A stretch of 64,000 bases of DNA from Geodermatophilus poikilotrophus (GCF_900111455.1 NZ_FOIE01000002.1:589663-653662), one strand, 5' to 3'; positions 49,444 through 63,150 are shown, numbered from the stretch's first letter. Numbers and translations: made by a program. Notes: generated by a model from the letters alone, not told the origin.

Positions 49444-49524
49444 CACGGCACGCCGACGGTCCCCCGCGGTGGACGGGCCCCTGTGGGTGGTCCTGTCCGG
49501 GGCCCGTCCGCCGGGCATCCGCCG

Positions 49525-50880
49525 TCAGAAGGGCTGGTCGCCCGTCGCCGGGGTGCGCGCTCCGGTGAGGTGCTCGGCATAGGCGGGCAGGTCCAGCTGG
49601 CCGTTGCCGGACAGGCCCACCACGAGGACGCCGGCCTCCCCGGTGTCCGCGCGGCGGCGGGCCTCGGCGACCGCGCCGGCGACGGCGTGGCAGGACTCCG
49701 GCGCCGGCACCAGTCCCTCGGTGCGGGCGAACAGCAGTCCGGCGTCGAACGCCTCGCGCTGCTCGACGGCCCGGGCGGTGATCAGCCCCAGGTCCACGCC
49801 GTGGCTGACCATCGGGGCCATGCCGTGGTAGCGCAGCCCACCGGCGTGGATGGCCTCGGGCACGAAGTCGCGCCCGAGGGTGTGCATCTTCATCAGCGGG
49901 GTCAGCCCGGCGACGTCGCCGTGGTCGTACTCGTAGCGCCCCTGCGTGAGCGACGGGCACGCGGCGGGTTCCACGGCCACCACCCGCGTGTCGGTGCGCC
50001 CGGCCAGCTTCTCCCGCAGGAACGGGAAGGACAGCCCCGCCAGGTTCGACCCGCCACCGGCGCACCCGAAGACGACGTCGACCGCCGTCTCGCCGAACAC
50101 CTCGAGCTGGCGCAGCGCCTCCTCGCCGATCACCGTCTGGTGCAGCAGCACGTGGTTGAGCACGCTGCCCAGCGCGTACCGCGCCTCCGGGTCCGGCGCC
50201 GCCGACTCCACGGCCTCGCTGACCGCCATCCCGAGGCTGCCCGTGGTGCCGGGGAACCGCTCGAGGAAGCCACGGCCGGCCGCGGTCAGCTCCGACGGGC
50301 TGGCGTGGACCACGCCGCCGAAGGTCTCCATCAGCATCCGCCGGTAGGGCTTGCTGTCGTAGGAGGCCCGGACCTGCCACACCTCGCACTCCAGGCCGAA
50401 GAGCGCCGAGGCGAACGACAGCGCGCTGCCCCACTGCCCGGCGCCGGTCTCGGTGGTCAGCCGGCGCACCCCCTCGGCCGCGTTGTAGTACGCCTGCGCC
50501 ACGGCGGTGTTCGGCTTGTGGCTGCCGACCGGGCTGACGCCCTCGTACTTGTAGTAGATGCGCGCCGGCGTCCCCAGCGCCCGCTCGAGGCGGTGCGCCC
50601 GGTACAGCGGCGAGGGCCGCCACAGCCGGTAGACCTCGCGGACCGGTTCCGGGATCGGCACGAACCGCTCGCCGGTCATCTCCTGCTCGATCAGCGCCGC
50701 CGGGAACAGCGGCGCCATGTCACCGGCCGCGAGCGGCTCGCCGGTCCCCGGGTGCAGGTGGGGCGGCATCGGCGCGGGCAGGTCGGCGGCCAGGTTGTAC
50801 CAGTGCGTGGGGAGGTCCGCCTCGTCCAGCACGGCCTTGGTCATCGCCGACGTGGGGGTCGGGACGTCGGTGCTCGTCAC
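49525..50880 (-). CDS. Tryptophan synthase beta-like protein, TrpB2 type
   Basis: 451 residues, PLP-dependent. The PLP lysine is in [16 protein letters not shown], the phosphate-binding glycine stretch is [11 protein letters not shown], and [13 protein letters not shown] is the indole/serine site region. The long N-terminus ([22 protein letters not shown]) and [16 protein letters not shown] mark the TrpB2 subgroup, which works without TrpA and condenses free indole (or another nucleophile) with serine or phosphoserine. No trpA is nearby. GTG start at 50880 with AGGAG 5 bases upstream. Placement among serine-metabolising genes suggests serine is the amino-acid substrate here. Confidence 0.9.
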   Translation of the reverse strand: MTSTDVPTPTSAMTKAVLDEADLPTHWYNLAADLPAPMPPHLHPGTGEPLAAGDMAPLFPAALIEQEMTGERFVPIPEPVREVYRLWRPSPLYRAHRLERALGTPARIYYKYEGVSPVGSHKPNTAVAQAYYNAAEGVRRLTTETGAGQWGSALSFASALFGLECEVWQVRASYDSKPYRRMLMETFGGVVHASPSELTAAGRGFLERFPGTTGSLGMAVSEAVESAAPDPEARYALGSVLNHVLLHQTVIGEEALRQLEVFGETAVDVVFGCAGGGSNLAGLSFPFLREKLAGRTDTRVVAVEPAACPSLTQGRYEYDHGDVAGLTPLMKMHTLGRDFVPEAIHAGGLRYHGMAPMVSHGVDLGLITARAVEQREAFDAGLLFARTEGLVPAPESCHAVAGAVAEARRRADTGEAGVLVVGLSGNGQLDLPAYAEHLTGARTPATGDQPF

Positions 50881-50928
50881 TCCTGCTCCTCCGGGATCGT
50901 GGCCCATCGGCCGTCCGGGGAGGAGCCC

Positions 50929-50960
50929 TCGGACCGTCCGGTGGGTCTGGGACGGTCCGA
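50929..50960 (-). terminator. Hairpin between the UvrA-like gene and trpB2
   Basis: Perfect 11-base arms TCGGACCGTCC (50929-50939) and GGACGGTCCGA (50950-50960), 10-base loop. It sits 150 bases after the UvrA-like stop and about 50 bases before the trpB2 start, so it may be a terminator for the first or an attenuator for the second. Confidence 0.55.
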
Positions 50961-51109
50961 GCGCGCGTCAGCGGGCCGGGGTCGTCCTCGACGACCAGGC
51001 CCACCACTGCGCGCGACGGTTCACGCCCGCCACCCTAGCGACGAGGTGCCGCAGCCGCGTCCCGGGGGAACCCGGACCGCCCCTCCTGCGGCGTCGGGAA
51101 GGGCCTCGA

Positions 51110-53497
<2,388 letters not shown>

Positions 53498-53900
53498 CGT
53501 CTCCCCATCCGTCGGGCGGGGCGCCGTCGCGGTCCCCGTCGGCGTCGCCCCGCTGGACCCGACCGGCGGCGAGCGGTGGGTCCGGCCCGCCGTCGTCGGC
53601 GCGGTCGCGGCAACGGTCCGCTGTCTACCCGATCGGTGGTGCCGACCGGGAGCGGCGCGACGCCCGTCCGGCCATCTCGGGCCCGGGTTCCCCGGCACGG
53701 GGGAAGGGACGCCCACGATTGCGGCGGCGCGCCGCCACGGGGTGTCGTTCCCCGGCCCTGCGGAGGACGGCCCCTGACCGGCGTCTCCGCGGGTCAGGGC
53801 CCTGGTGCTGCTCGTGCCAGGGACCGGACACGGCCGACGGTTGAGCCACCCGGGTCGGCTGGAGTAGAGAAACGGCACGCCGCTGCGCCAGGAGGCTGCC
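53498..53900. other. Intergenic region upstream of a tiny ORF
   Basis: GC-rich, no gene with a ribosome site seen. It should hold the promoter of the UvrA-like gene and, near 53853-53875 (TTGAGCC to TAGAGA), a possible promoter for the small ORF at 53901. Confidence 0.4.
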
Positions 53901-54005
53901 ATGAGCCGCAGGAACCGTGTGCTCCGGTCCGCGATCGCTGCTGCCGCGGCCGCCGTGGCCGGCGTGCTCACGAGGTCGATGGTGCGGGGCGTCCGTCGCC
54001 CCTGA
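53901..54005 (+). CDS. Tiny 34-residue membrane peptide
   Basis: MSRRNRVLRSAIAAAAAAVA... ending RGVRRP. A basic N-terminus, one Ala/Val-rich hydrophobic stretch long enough for a single membrane segment, and a basic tail. A perfect AGGAGG lies 5 bases before the ATG, the main reason for calling it. It resembles small positively charged membrane proteins often missed by annotation. Function unknown. Confidence 0.5.
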   Translation: MSRRNRVLRSAIAAAAAAVAGVLTRSMVRGVRRP

Positions 54006-54141
54006 GAGGAGAGCTCGACGTCCCCGGCGCGGCGCGTCCCCGCGCCCGGGGTGACCGGCCTCGACCCGCGCGACCGCTCCACCCCACCGGCGGACGACAG
54101 CTCCCGCGGGCACGGGATCCGGACCTGGGACGATCGGCGGC

Positions 54142-54828
54142 GTGTGCACGGTGGTCGTGCGGTGGAGCCGCGGCGCGCCGGTGCGGCTGCTCGCCCTACG
54201 GGACGAGCTGACCAGCCGGGAGTTCGACGACCCCGGGCGGTGGTGGCCGGAGCACCCCGCCCTCGTCGGGGGCCGGGACCGCCTCGCGGGCGGGACGTGG
54301 TGCGCCACCCGCGTCGGCACCGGGGTCACTGCCCTGGTGCTCAACCGGCCGCAGAAGCCGGTGGCCGCCCCGGGAGCACCGAGCCGCGGGACCCTGCCGC
54401 TGCTGGGCGCCGAGCGCGGAGCGGACTGGCGGTCGGCCGTGCAGCTCGACGGCATGGCGAGCTTCCTGCTCGTCCTGGCGGCTCCGGACCGCATGACCAC
54501 CTGGGACTTCGACGGCGAGCGGCTGGTGACGACCGAGCACCCGGAGGGCACCTGGATGGTCACCTCCGGCGGTCCCGAGGACCGCAAGGCCGACCGGTTC
54601 CTGCCGCTGTTCACCGACAGCGCTCACCCGGACGGCTGGCGCCGGCTCGTGCAGGCAGAAGCGCCGCGGGACGACCCCGGCGCCCTGGCGGTCCGCCACG
54701 AACAGGACGGTCTGGTCTTCGCGACGGTCTTCGGCGCGCTCATCGAGGCCCGACCGGGTGGGCTCACCATGGAGTACAGCCGCCGGCCCTGGCTGGATCC
54801 GTGGTCACCGGTCGTGTCCTGGTCCTGA
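54142..54828 (+). CDS. NRDE/TANGO2-family protein
   Basis: 228 residues starting MCTVVVRW, with Cys2 in the position of the presumed N-terminal nucleophile. LALRDEL corresponds to the NRDE motif, and TGVTALVLNRPQ, GGTWCATRVGTG and TSGGPEDRKADR fit the family. Members are implicated in heme or lipid handling, but the bacterial role is unknown. GTG start. It stands alone between opposite-facing genes. Confidence 0.85.
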   Translation: MCTVVVRWSRGAPVRLLALRDELTSREFDDPGRWWPEHPALVGGRDRLAGGTWCATRVGTGVTALVLNRPQKPVAAPGAPSRGTLPLLGAERGADWRSAVQLDGMASFLLVLAAPDRMTTWDFDGERLVTTEHPEGTWMVTSGGPEDRKADRFLPLFTDSAHPDGWRRLVQAEAPRDDPGALAVRHEQDGLVFATVFGALIEARPGGLTMEYSRRPWLDPWSPVVSWS

Positions 54829-54946
54829 GTCGGCCGCGGCGGTCGTCCGGGACCGGACGCGGTCGAGCGTGGCCTGGGACGACGGAGCGCCGGCCGGCGC
54901 CGACCGGTCCGCCGTCCCGGTCGACGTCAGACCGCCGGCCGCCGGG

Positions 54947-55795
54947 TCATCGGAAGACCACCGTGCTGTGCCCGTTGAGGAGCACCCGCCGTTCGCTGTG
55001 CCACCGGACCGCCCGGGACAGCGCGAGCGCCTCGGCGTCCTGTCCGACGGTGGCCAGCGCCCGGGGGTCGTAGGTGTGGTCGATGCGGATGACCTCCTGC
55101 TCGATGATCGGGCCCTCGTCCAGGTCGGGGGTGACGTAGTGGGCCGTCGCCCCGACCAGCTTCACCCCGCGGTCGAAGGCCTGGTGGTAGGGCTTGGCGC
55201 CCTTGAAGCCGGGCAGGAACGAGTGGTGGATGTTGATCGCGCGGCCGTACAGGGCGGCGCACGTCTCGTCGGAGAGGATCTGCATGTAGCGGGCCAGCAC
55301 GACCAGATCGGCCCGGTACTCGTCGACCAGCTGAAGCAGTCGGGCCTCGGCCTCCCGCTTGGTGGCGGGAGTCACCGGGACGTGGACGAACGGCAGGCCG
55401 GCCGCCTCGGCCATCGGCCGCAGGTCCTCGTGGTTGGACACCACGGCGACCAGCTCGCCGCCGAGGCTGCCGGCCCGCCACCGGAAGATCAGGTCGTTGA
55501 GGCAGTGGCCGAGCTTGGACACCATGACCACCACCCGCTGCGGCTGCTCCCCGGTGACCTGGTAGGTCATGCCGAACTCGTCGGCCACGGCCCGGAAGTC
55601 CGCCGAGAGGCGCGCGCAGTCGGTGTCCTCGGCACAGACGAAGGCCGTGCGCAGGAACAGCTGACCGCGGAGGGGGTCGTCGAACTGCTGGTGCTCGACG
55701 ATGTCGCAACCGTGCTGGAAGAGGAACGAGCTGACCGCGTGCACGATGCCCGGGCGCTCCTGGCAGCTGAGCGTGAGGGTGAACGGGTGGGACAC
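54947..55795 (-). CDS. purU: Formyltetrahydrofolate deformylase
   Basis: 282 residues. An N-terminal ACT domain (LTLSCQERPGIVHAVSSFLF) is followed by a formyltransferase-type catalytic domain: LVVLARYMQILS, INIHHSFLPGFKGAKPYHQAF (HxSxLP) and the catalytic Asp in TPDLDEGPIIEQEV. It hydrolyses 10-formyl-THF to formate and free THF, regenerating THF for the demethylation enzymes. GTG start with GAGGAGG 5-6 bases upstream, 10 bases after the sdaA stop, hence one operon. Its presence with sarcosine/dimethylglycine genes is the known actinobacterial arrangement. Confidence 0.95.
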   Translation of the reverse strand: MSHPFTLTLSCQERPGIVHAVSSFLFQHGCDIVEHQQFDDPLRGQLFLRTAFVCAEDTDCARLSADFRAVADEFGMTYQVTGEQPQRVVVMVSKLGHCLNDLIFRWRAGSLGGELVAVVSNHEDLRPMAEAAGLPFVHVPVTPATKREAEARLLQLVDEYRADLVVLARYMQILSDETCAALYGRAINIHHSFLPGFKGAKPYHQAFDRGVKLVGATAHYVTPDLDEGPIIEQEVIRIDHTYDPRALATVGQDAEALALSRAVRWHSERRVLLNGHSTVVFR

Positions 55796-55805
55796 GGGTG
55801 CCTCC

Positions 55806-57179
55806 TCAGCACTCGACGATGTTGAGCGCCAGCCCGCCACGGGCCGTCTCCTTGTACTTGTCCTTCATGTCGGCACCGGTCTCGCGCATCGTCTTGATCG
55901 CCTTGTCCAGCGGGACGTGGTGCCGGCCGTCGCCGCGCACGGCCATCCGGGCGGCGGTGATGGCCTTGACCGAGCCGACGGCGTTGCGCTCGATGCACGG
56001 GATCTGCACCAGCCCGCCGACGGGGTCGCAGGTGAGGCCGAGGTTGTGCTCGATGCCGATCTCCGCGGCGTTCTCCACCTGCTCCGGCGTCCCGCCGAGC
56101 ACCTCGGCGAGGCCGGCGGCGGCCATGGAGCAGGCCGAGCCGACCTCCCCCTGGCAGCCGACCTCGGCGCCGGAGATGGAGGCGTTCTCCTTGAACAGCA
56201 GCCCGACCGCCGCGGCGGTGAGCAGGAACCGCACCACGCCGTCCTCGCCGTAGGAGCCGACGAAGTCCCGGTAGTAGTGCAGGACGGCCGGCACGATGCC
56301 GGCGGCGCCGTTGGTCGGCGCGGTCACCACCCGCCCGCCGGCGGCGTTCTCCTCGTTCACGGCCAGCGCGTAGAGGGTCACCCACTCCATCGCGCGCAGC
56401 GGGTCGGCCTCGTCCGGGTGGCTCTCCAGCTGGGCGCGCAGCGCCGCCGCGCGCCGGCGGACCTTCAGCCCGCCGGGCAGGACGCCGGTGGTGCGGGTGC
56501 CGCGCTCCACGCACTCCTGCATCACCGACCAGACGTGCAGCAGGCCGGCGCGCACCTCCGCCTCGCTGCGCCAGGCCAGCTCGTTGGCGAGCATCACGTC
56601 GCTGATCCGCAGGCCCGTCGCCCGCGTCCGGGCCAGCAGCTCCTCGCCGGTCCGGAACGGGTACCGGACGGGCGTGGGGTCCTCGACGACGGCCGGGTTG
56701 CCGGCGTCGTCCTCGTCCAGGACGAACCCGCCGCCCACCGAGTAGTACTCGCGCCGGTCGACCTCGGCGCCCTCGGCGTCCAGGGCCCGGAAGAGCATGC
56801 CGTTGCTGTGGAAGTCCAGCCGCTTGCGACGGTGCAGCACGACGTCGTCGTCGACCGAGAACGCGATGGGGTGCTCGCCGGCGAGGGCCAGCTTGCCCTC
56901 GCGGCGGACGGCATCGACCCGCGGCCCGGCCGCGACCGGGTCGACCAGGTCGGGCTGCTCGCCCTCGAGGCCGAGGACGACCGCCTTGACGCTGCCGTGC
57001 CCGTGGCCGGTCGCCCCCAGCGACCCGAACAGCTCGCAGCGCACCCCCGTGACCCGGCCCAGCCGCCCCTCGTCGCGCAGCCGGGACGCGAAGGCGCAGG
57101 CGGCACGCATCGGGCCGACGGTGTGCGAGCTGGACGGGCCGATGCCGACCTTGAACAGGTCGAAGGCGCTGATGGTCAC
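55806..57179 (-). CDS. sdaA: L-serine ammonia-lyase (iron-sulfur type)
   Basis: 457 residues. It deaminates serine to pyruvate with a [4Fe-4S] cluster. The N-terminal beta domain begins [20 protein letters not shown]; the alpha domain carries the cluster cysteines in [20 protein letters not shown] and [21 protein letters not shown] is the substrate-binding stretch. Single-chain form as in E. coli. GTG 57179 with GGGAGG 6 bases upstream. First gene of the sdaA-purU operon, divergent from a GntR regulator. It is the exit of the betaine-to-glycine-to-serine route. Confidence 0.96.
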   Translation of the reverse strand: MTISAFDLFKVGIGPSSSHTVGPMRAACAFASRLRDEGRLGRVTGVRCELFGSLGATGHGHGSVKAVVLGLEGEQPDLVDPVAAGPRVDAVRREGKLALAGEHPIAFSVDDDVVLHRRKRLDFHSNGMLFRALDAEGAEVDRREYYSVGGGFVLDEDDAGNPAVVEDPTPVRYPFRTGEELLARTRATGLRISDVMLANELAWRSEAEVRAGLLHVWSVMQECVERGTRTTGVLPGGLKVRRRAAALRAQLESHPDEADPLRAMEWVTLYALAVNEENAAGGRVVTAPTNGAAGIVPAVLHYYRDFVGSYGEDGVVRFLLTAAAVGLLFKENASISGAEVGCQGEVGSACSMAAAGLAEVLGGTPEQVENAAEIGIEHNLGLTCDPVGGLVQIPCIERNAVGSVKAITAARMAVRGDGRHHVPLDKAIKTMRETGADMKDKYKETARGGLALNIVEC

Positions 57180-57241
57180 CCGTACCTCCCTCTCCCCGCC
57201 GATGTCCTGGCACACCGACTGGGACCTAGGTACACAGTTGG

Positions 57242-57254
57242 TATATCAGATATA
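57242..57254. promoter_or_regulatory. Operator in the sdaA/GntR divergent promoter
   Basis: Perfect palindrome TATATC-A-GATATA in an otherwise GC-rich sequence, overlapping a TATAGT -10-like element for the GntR gene and lying upstream of sdaA. Typical size and shape for a FCD-GntR site. Confidence 0.75.
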
Positions 57255-57264
57255 GTGTGAAGGT

Positions 57265-57990
57265 ATGTCGATCCCTCTGAAGAGGCAAGGCCCGTTGGCC
57301 GCCAACCTCTACGATCTGGTCGTGAGCGCTGAGCCCCTGGATCTTGACTCGTCCGCTGTCGCGTCCCTGGCGGACAAGGCCTACGTGGCGATCCGGGACC
57401 GGCTGATCATGCTCGACATCCGGCCGGGCGACCCGATCGACGACGACGAGCTGGCCGGGGACCTGGACGTGGGCCGGACCCCGGTCCGCGAGGCGTTGAA
57501 GCGCCTGGAGGGCGACCGGCTCGTGGTGTCCTACCCGCGGCGCGGGACCTTCGCGACCGGGATGGACATCTCCGACCTGGCGCACATCTCCGACATCCGC
57601 GCCCAGCTCGAGCCGCTGGCCGCCCGCCGTGCCGCCGAGCGCGCCGTCCGCACGGCGCACGCCGAGCTCGAGGACCTGGCCTCGCGCATCCAGCACCTGG
57701 ACGTCAGCCAGATCGACCGGACCGAGCTGATGCGCTGGGACCTCGCCGTGCACCGGGCCATCTACCGGGCCGCCGGCAATCCCCACCTGGAGGACGTCCT
57801 GATCCGCTACGACAACCTGGCGACGCGGATCTTCTGCCTCTTCCTCGACCGGCTGCCCACGGTGGACGAGCACGTCGGGGAGCACGTCGAGCTGCTCCGC
57901 GCCATCGCCGCCGGCGATGCCGACCGGGCCGACGACCTCGCCCGTGAGCACGTGCTCGGCTTCGAGCAGGCGATCCGCGCGGTGATCTGA
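57265..57990 (+). CDS. GntR-family regulator, FCD subfamily
   Basis: 241 residues. A 35-residue N-terminal extension precedes the HTH (AIRDRLIMLDIRPGDPIDDD, LDVGRTPVREALKRLEGDRL). The FCD domain has metal/ligand positions in RWDLAVHRAIYR, HVELLRAI and AREHVLGF. Expected to bind the TATATC-A-GATATA site between itself and sdaA and to respond to a C1/serine pathway intermediate. ATG start. It ends 1 base before a tail repeat. Confidence 0.93.
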   Translation: MSIPLKRQGPLAANLYDLVVSAEPLDLDSSAVASLADKAYVAIRDRLIMLDIRPGDPIDDDELAGDLDVGRTPVREALKRLEGDRLVVSYPRRGTFATGMDISDLAHISDIRAQLEPLAARRAAERAVRTAHAELEDLASRIQHLDVSQIDRTELMRWDLAVHRAIYRAAGNPHLEDVLIRYDNLATRIFCLFLDRLPTVDEHVGEHVELLRAIAAGDADRADDLAREHVLGFEQAIRAVI

Positions 57991-58046
57991 GAGAGGACCC
58001 CCTGCCCCCCACCGCTCGCAGGCTCGCGGCGGGACCCTGCAGGGGG
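57991..58046 (+). repeat. Gene-tail repeat B, copy 4
   Basis: GAGAGGACCCCCTGCCCCCC directly after the GntR stop, then CGCTCGCAGGCTCGCGG and CTGCAGGGGG. Outer arms CCCCCTGC (57998-58005) and GCAGGGGG (58039-58046) pair perfectly. Probable terminator. Confidence 0.8.
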
Positions 58047-58088
58047 CCGGCGGTGCCCGGGACGGGGCCGGCGGGGACAGCGGGCCGG

Positions 58089-58961
58089 TCAGATGGGTCC
58101 GACGGCGTCCAGGATCGCCAGGACGTCCCGCGTGGCCGCGACGTCGTGCACGCGGAGCAGGGTGGCTCCCCGCTGGACCGCGACGATCGCCGCGGCCAGG
58201 GAGCCGGGCAGCCGGTCCTCCACGGTCCGCCCGGTGAGCTGCCCGAGCACCGACTTGCGGGACAGCCCCACCATGACCGGGACCCCCAGGCCGGTGAACG
58301 CGTCGAGCGACGCCAGCAGCGCGACGTTGTGGGTCAGCGTCTTGCCGAACCCGAACCCCGGGTCCACGACCAGGTGCTCCTGCCGGATGCCGGCGTCGAG
58401 GCAGGCACGCATCCGCTCGGCGAGGAAGGCGCGCACCTCCACGACGACGTCCCGGTAGCGCGGGTCCTCCTGCATCCTCTCCGGCGAGCGCTGCATGTGC
58501 ATGAGGCACACCGGGACGTCCAGCTCCACGGCGGCCTCGAGAGCACCCGGCGACCGCAGCGCCCGGACGTCGTTGACCATGCTGGCCCCGGCTGCCACCG
58601 CTTCCCTCATGACCTCGGGGCGGGAGGTGTCCACGGAGAGCGGCACGGGGACCTGCCGGCCCAGGGCCTCGACCACCGGGACGACGCGGTCGAGCTCCTC
58701 GGCGAGGGTCGGCGGGCGCGAGCCGGGTCGGGTGGACTCCCCGCCGACGTCGATGAGGTCGGCCCCTTCGGCAGCCAGGGTGCGCCCGCGCTCCACGGCC
58801 CGGTCGAAGCTGTGGAAGCGCCCGCCGTCGGAGAAGGAGTCGGGGGTCACGTTGAGGACGCCGCAGACCAGCGGCCTCCTCGCCGCGAGCACCCGGCCGA
58901 GGGGGTGCGTCGACGAGCCGGTGGCCGTGAGCGGGCGGTCGGCCAACGCCGTGCCGGTCAT
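58089..58961 (-). CDS. folP: Dihydropteroate synthase
   Basis: 290 residues. It condenses p-aminobenzoate with hydroxymethyl-dihydropterin diphosphate. All signatures are present: VCGVLNVTPDSFSDGG, IDVGGESTRPGS, LSVDTSRPEVM, MVNDV, VVDPGFGFGKT, VMVGLSRKSVL and a terminal RVHDVAATRDV. Family-normal length. ATG 58961; the ribosome site is weak. It is the last gene of the folD/fchA/dmg/sox direction rather than beside folB/folK, so it may be an additional copy dedicated to supplying folate for C1 catabolism, unless the genome's only copy lies here. Confidence 0.95.
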   Translation of the reverse strand: MTGTALADRPLTATGSSTHPLGRVLAARRPLVCGVLNVTPDSFSDGGRFHSFDRAVERGRTLAAEGADLIDVGGESTRPGSRPPTLAEELDRVVPVVEALGRQVPVPLSVDTSRPEVMREAVAAGASMVNDVRALRSPGALEAAVELDVPVCLMHMQRSPERMQEDPRYRDVVVEVRAFLAERMRACLDAGIRQEHLVVDPGFGFGKTLTHNVALLASLDAFTGLGVPVMVGLSRKSVLGQLTGRTVEDRLPGSLAAAIVAVQRGATLLRVHDVAATRDVLAILDAVGPI

Positions 58962-59004
58962 GGAGGTGTTCCTTTCCCTGTGATCTGACCCGCTGCCGGT
59001 CCCT

Positions 59005-59099
59005 GGGGACCCTCCGAGGCCCACCCCGAGCGTGCGAGGCGGCCCCTCGCAGGGACCCGCCGCGAACGTGTGAGCGGTGGGGGGCGAGGGGTCCTTTCT
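59005..59099 (-). repeat. Gene-tail repeat B, copy 5 (double unit)
   Basis: After the folD stop on the minus strand: AGAAAGGACCCCTCGCCCCC, ACCGCTCACACGTTCGCGGC, GGGTCCCTGCGAGGGGCCGC, then a second CCTCGCACGCTCGGGGTGGG. Two overlapping units of the family. Confidence 0.65.
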
Positions 59100-59939
59100 T
59101 CAGCCGCGGGCGGAGGTGACCGTGTGCTGCAGCAGCAGCGCGGTGGTGACCGGGCCCACCCCGCCCGGGACGGGGGTCAGTCCGGCGGCGCGCCCGGTGA
59201 CCGAGCCGGCGTCGACGTCGCCGACCAGCCCGCCGTCGGGCGTCGGGTTGGTCCCGACGTCGATGACCACCGAGTCCTCGCCGACGTGCTCGGCCGTGAT
59301 GAGCTCCGGCCGCCCGACGGCGGCGACGAGCACGTCCGCGGTCCGGGTGACCGCGGCCAGGTCCTTGGTGCGGCTGTGGCAGACGGTCACGGTGGCGTCC
59401 CGCTGCAGCAGCAGGTGCGCCGCGGGCTTGCCGACGACGGTGGAGCGCCCGACCACGACCGCGTGCGCGCCGGACAGGGGGGTCCCGTGGGAGTCCAGGA
59501 GCTCGAGCACGGCCTCGGCGGTCGCCGGCGCGAAGGCGGGCAGGCCCGCGGCCAGCCGTCCCAGGCTGAGCGGGTTGGCGCCGTCGACGTCCTTGGCGGG
59601 GTCGATCGACGCGGCGAGGTCCTCGAAGACGGCGCCGGCCGGCAGCGGGGTCTGCAGGATGATGCCGTGCACCGCAGGATCGGCGCTCAGCGCGGTGAGC
59701 TCGGCGCGGATCCGCTGCGGCGTCGCCGTCTCCCCGAGGTCGACGACCGAGCAGGCGATGCCGGTCTTCTGCGCGGCGCGGGCGATGGAGCGGACGTACC
59801 AGGCGCTGGACTCGTCCGCCGTCGCGACGACCACGGCCAGCCGGGGCGGGGTCCCGGCGGCGGTCAGGTCCGCGGCCGCGGCGGCGACCTCGGCGCGGAT
59901 GCCGGCGGCCAGCTCGGTCCCGCTCAACGTCGCGGTCAT
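59100..59939 (-). CDS. folD: FolD-type methylene-THF dehydrogenase lacking the cyclohydrolase lysine
   Basis: 279 residues. FolD normally oxidises 5,10-methylene-THF to methenyl-THF with NADP and hydrolyses that to 10-formyl-THF. Conserved parts: HGIILQTPLPAG, DPAKDVDGANPLSLG, VVVGRSTVVGKPAAHLLLQ and TPVPGGVGPVTTALL. The active-site motif YVxxK is YVRSI here (Y48, I52), so the lysine required for cyclohydrolase activity is absent. It is probably a dehydrogenase only. The adjacent, 4-base-overlapping cyclodeaminase-family gene may supply the missing hydrolase step. ATG start overlapping its stop. Confidence 0.92.
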   Translation of the reverse strand: MTATLSGTELAAGIRAEVAAAAADLTAAGTPPRLAVVVATADESSAWYVRSIARAAQKTGIACSVVDLGETATPQRIRAELTALSADPAVHGIILQTPLPAGAVFEDLAASIDPAKDVDGANPLSLGRLAAGLPAFAPATAEAVLELLDSHGTPLSGAHAVVVGRSTVVGKPAAHLLLQRDATVTVCHSRTKDLAAVTRTADVLVAAVGRPELITAEHVGEDSVVIDVGTNPTPDGGLVGDVDAGSVTGRAAGLTPVPGGVGPVTTALLLQHTVTSARG

Positions 59940-60556
59940 CGGACCAGCCCGTCCCGGACGGCGGCGGTGACCTTGTCCGCGCGCAGCACGAGGTCGTCGA
60001 CGGTGTCGACGGCCGCGGCGAGCTCTCCCCAGGTCAGCGGGTCCTTGATGCCGCCGAGGTTGACCTCCACGTTGACCCGTGCCGTCGTGGCCGCGGCCCG
60101 GGCCGCCTCGGCGGCGGCGGCGACGTCGCTGACCACGTTGCGGTTGCCGATCGGCAGGAGCTGCTCGGCGAGGCCCAGCACCTGGTCGGCGACGGCGACG
60201 ACGACCGCCGGCACCCGGGCCGCCGCGACCAGGGCCGTCGCGATGGCCTCGGACCGGGCCGTGGCCTCGTCGGGTGTCCCCTTCGGACGCCGGTAGGCCT
60301 CGGTGACGGCGGTGAAGGCCGCGGCGTCCTCCTCGGCCAGGCCCAGCGCGTTCTGGCGCAGCCGGTCGGCGGTGCTCGTGATGGTGGCGATCTCCTCGGC
60401 GTGGTCGGCGTACCTCGCCGAGTCGCTGTAGCGGGCGACCATCGCCACCAGGGCGGCGGCCTGGGCCGCGTGCAGCGCGGCGGTGGCCCCTCCACCCGGG
60501 GCGGGCACCCTGGCGGCGAGCTGCTCCAGGAACGTCTCGATGGTGTCGGTGCGCAT
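59936..60556 (-). CDS. Formimidoyl-THF cyclodeaminase/methenyl-THF cyclohydrolase (FchA) family protein
   Basis: 206 residues, all-helical. It starts TIETFLEQLAARVPAPGGGATAAL, the classic FTCD_C signature (the PxPGGGS loop), and continues AALVAMVARYS, EEDAAAFTAVTEAYRRPK and LLPIGNRNVVSDV. Members are either formiminotransferase-cyclodeaminases (histidine degradation) or FchA, which hydrolyses methenyl-THF to formyl-THF. No histidine genes are near, and it is coupled to a FolD lacking its hydrolase lysine, so FchA function is favoured. ATG 60556, GGAGGA 10-11 bases upstream. Confidence 0.9.
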   Translation of the reverse strand: MRTDTIETFLEQLAARVPAPGGGATAALHAAQAAALVAMVARYSDSARYADHAEEIATITSTADRLRQNALGLAEEDAAAFTAVTEAYRRPKGTPDEATARSEAIATALVAAARVPAVVVAVADQVLGLAEQLLPIGNRNVVSDVAAAAEAARAAATTARVNVEVNLGGIKDPLTWGELAAAVDTVDDLVLRADKVTAAVRDGLVR

Positions 60557-60590
60557 GAGCGGGGGTCCTCCGGGTGGGCGCGGCGCAGGC

Positions 60591-60627
60591 CGGCGGGCGA
60601 CCCCGGAGTGGTCGGGGTCGCCCGCCG
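60591..60627 (-). terminator. Hairpin between dimethylglycine oxidase and fchA-like genes
   Basis: Perfect 14-base arms CGGCGGGCGACCCC (60591-60604) and GGGGTCGCCCGCCG (60614-60627), 9-base loop. It could attenuate transcription from dmg into the folate genes. Confidence 0.75.
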
Positions 60628-60654
60628 ATCCGGCGGAGGGGTGGTGGTCCTTCG

Positions 60655-63150
<2,496 letters not shown>

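Noticed and set aside
59936..60556. Histidine-degradation formimidoyl-THF cyclodeaminase
   Set aside because: No hut genes nearby, and the coupling with a lysine-less FolD in a C1 cluster makes methenyl-THF cyclohydrolase more likely; not excluded.
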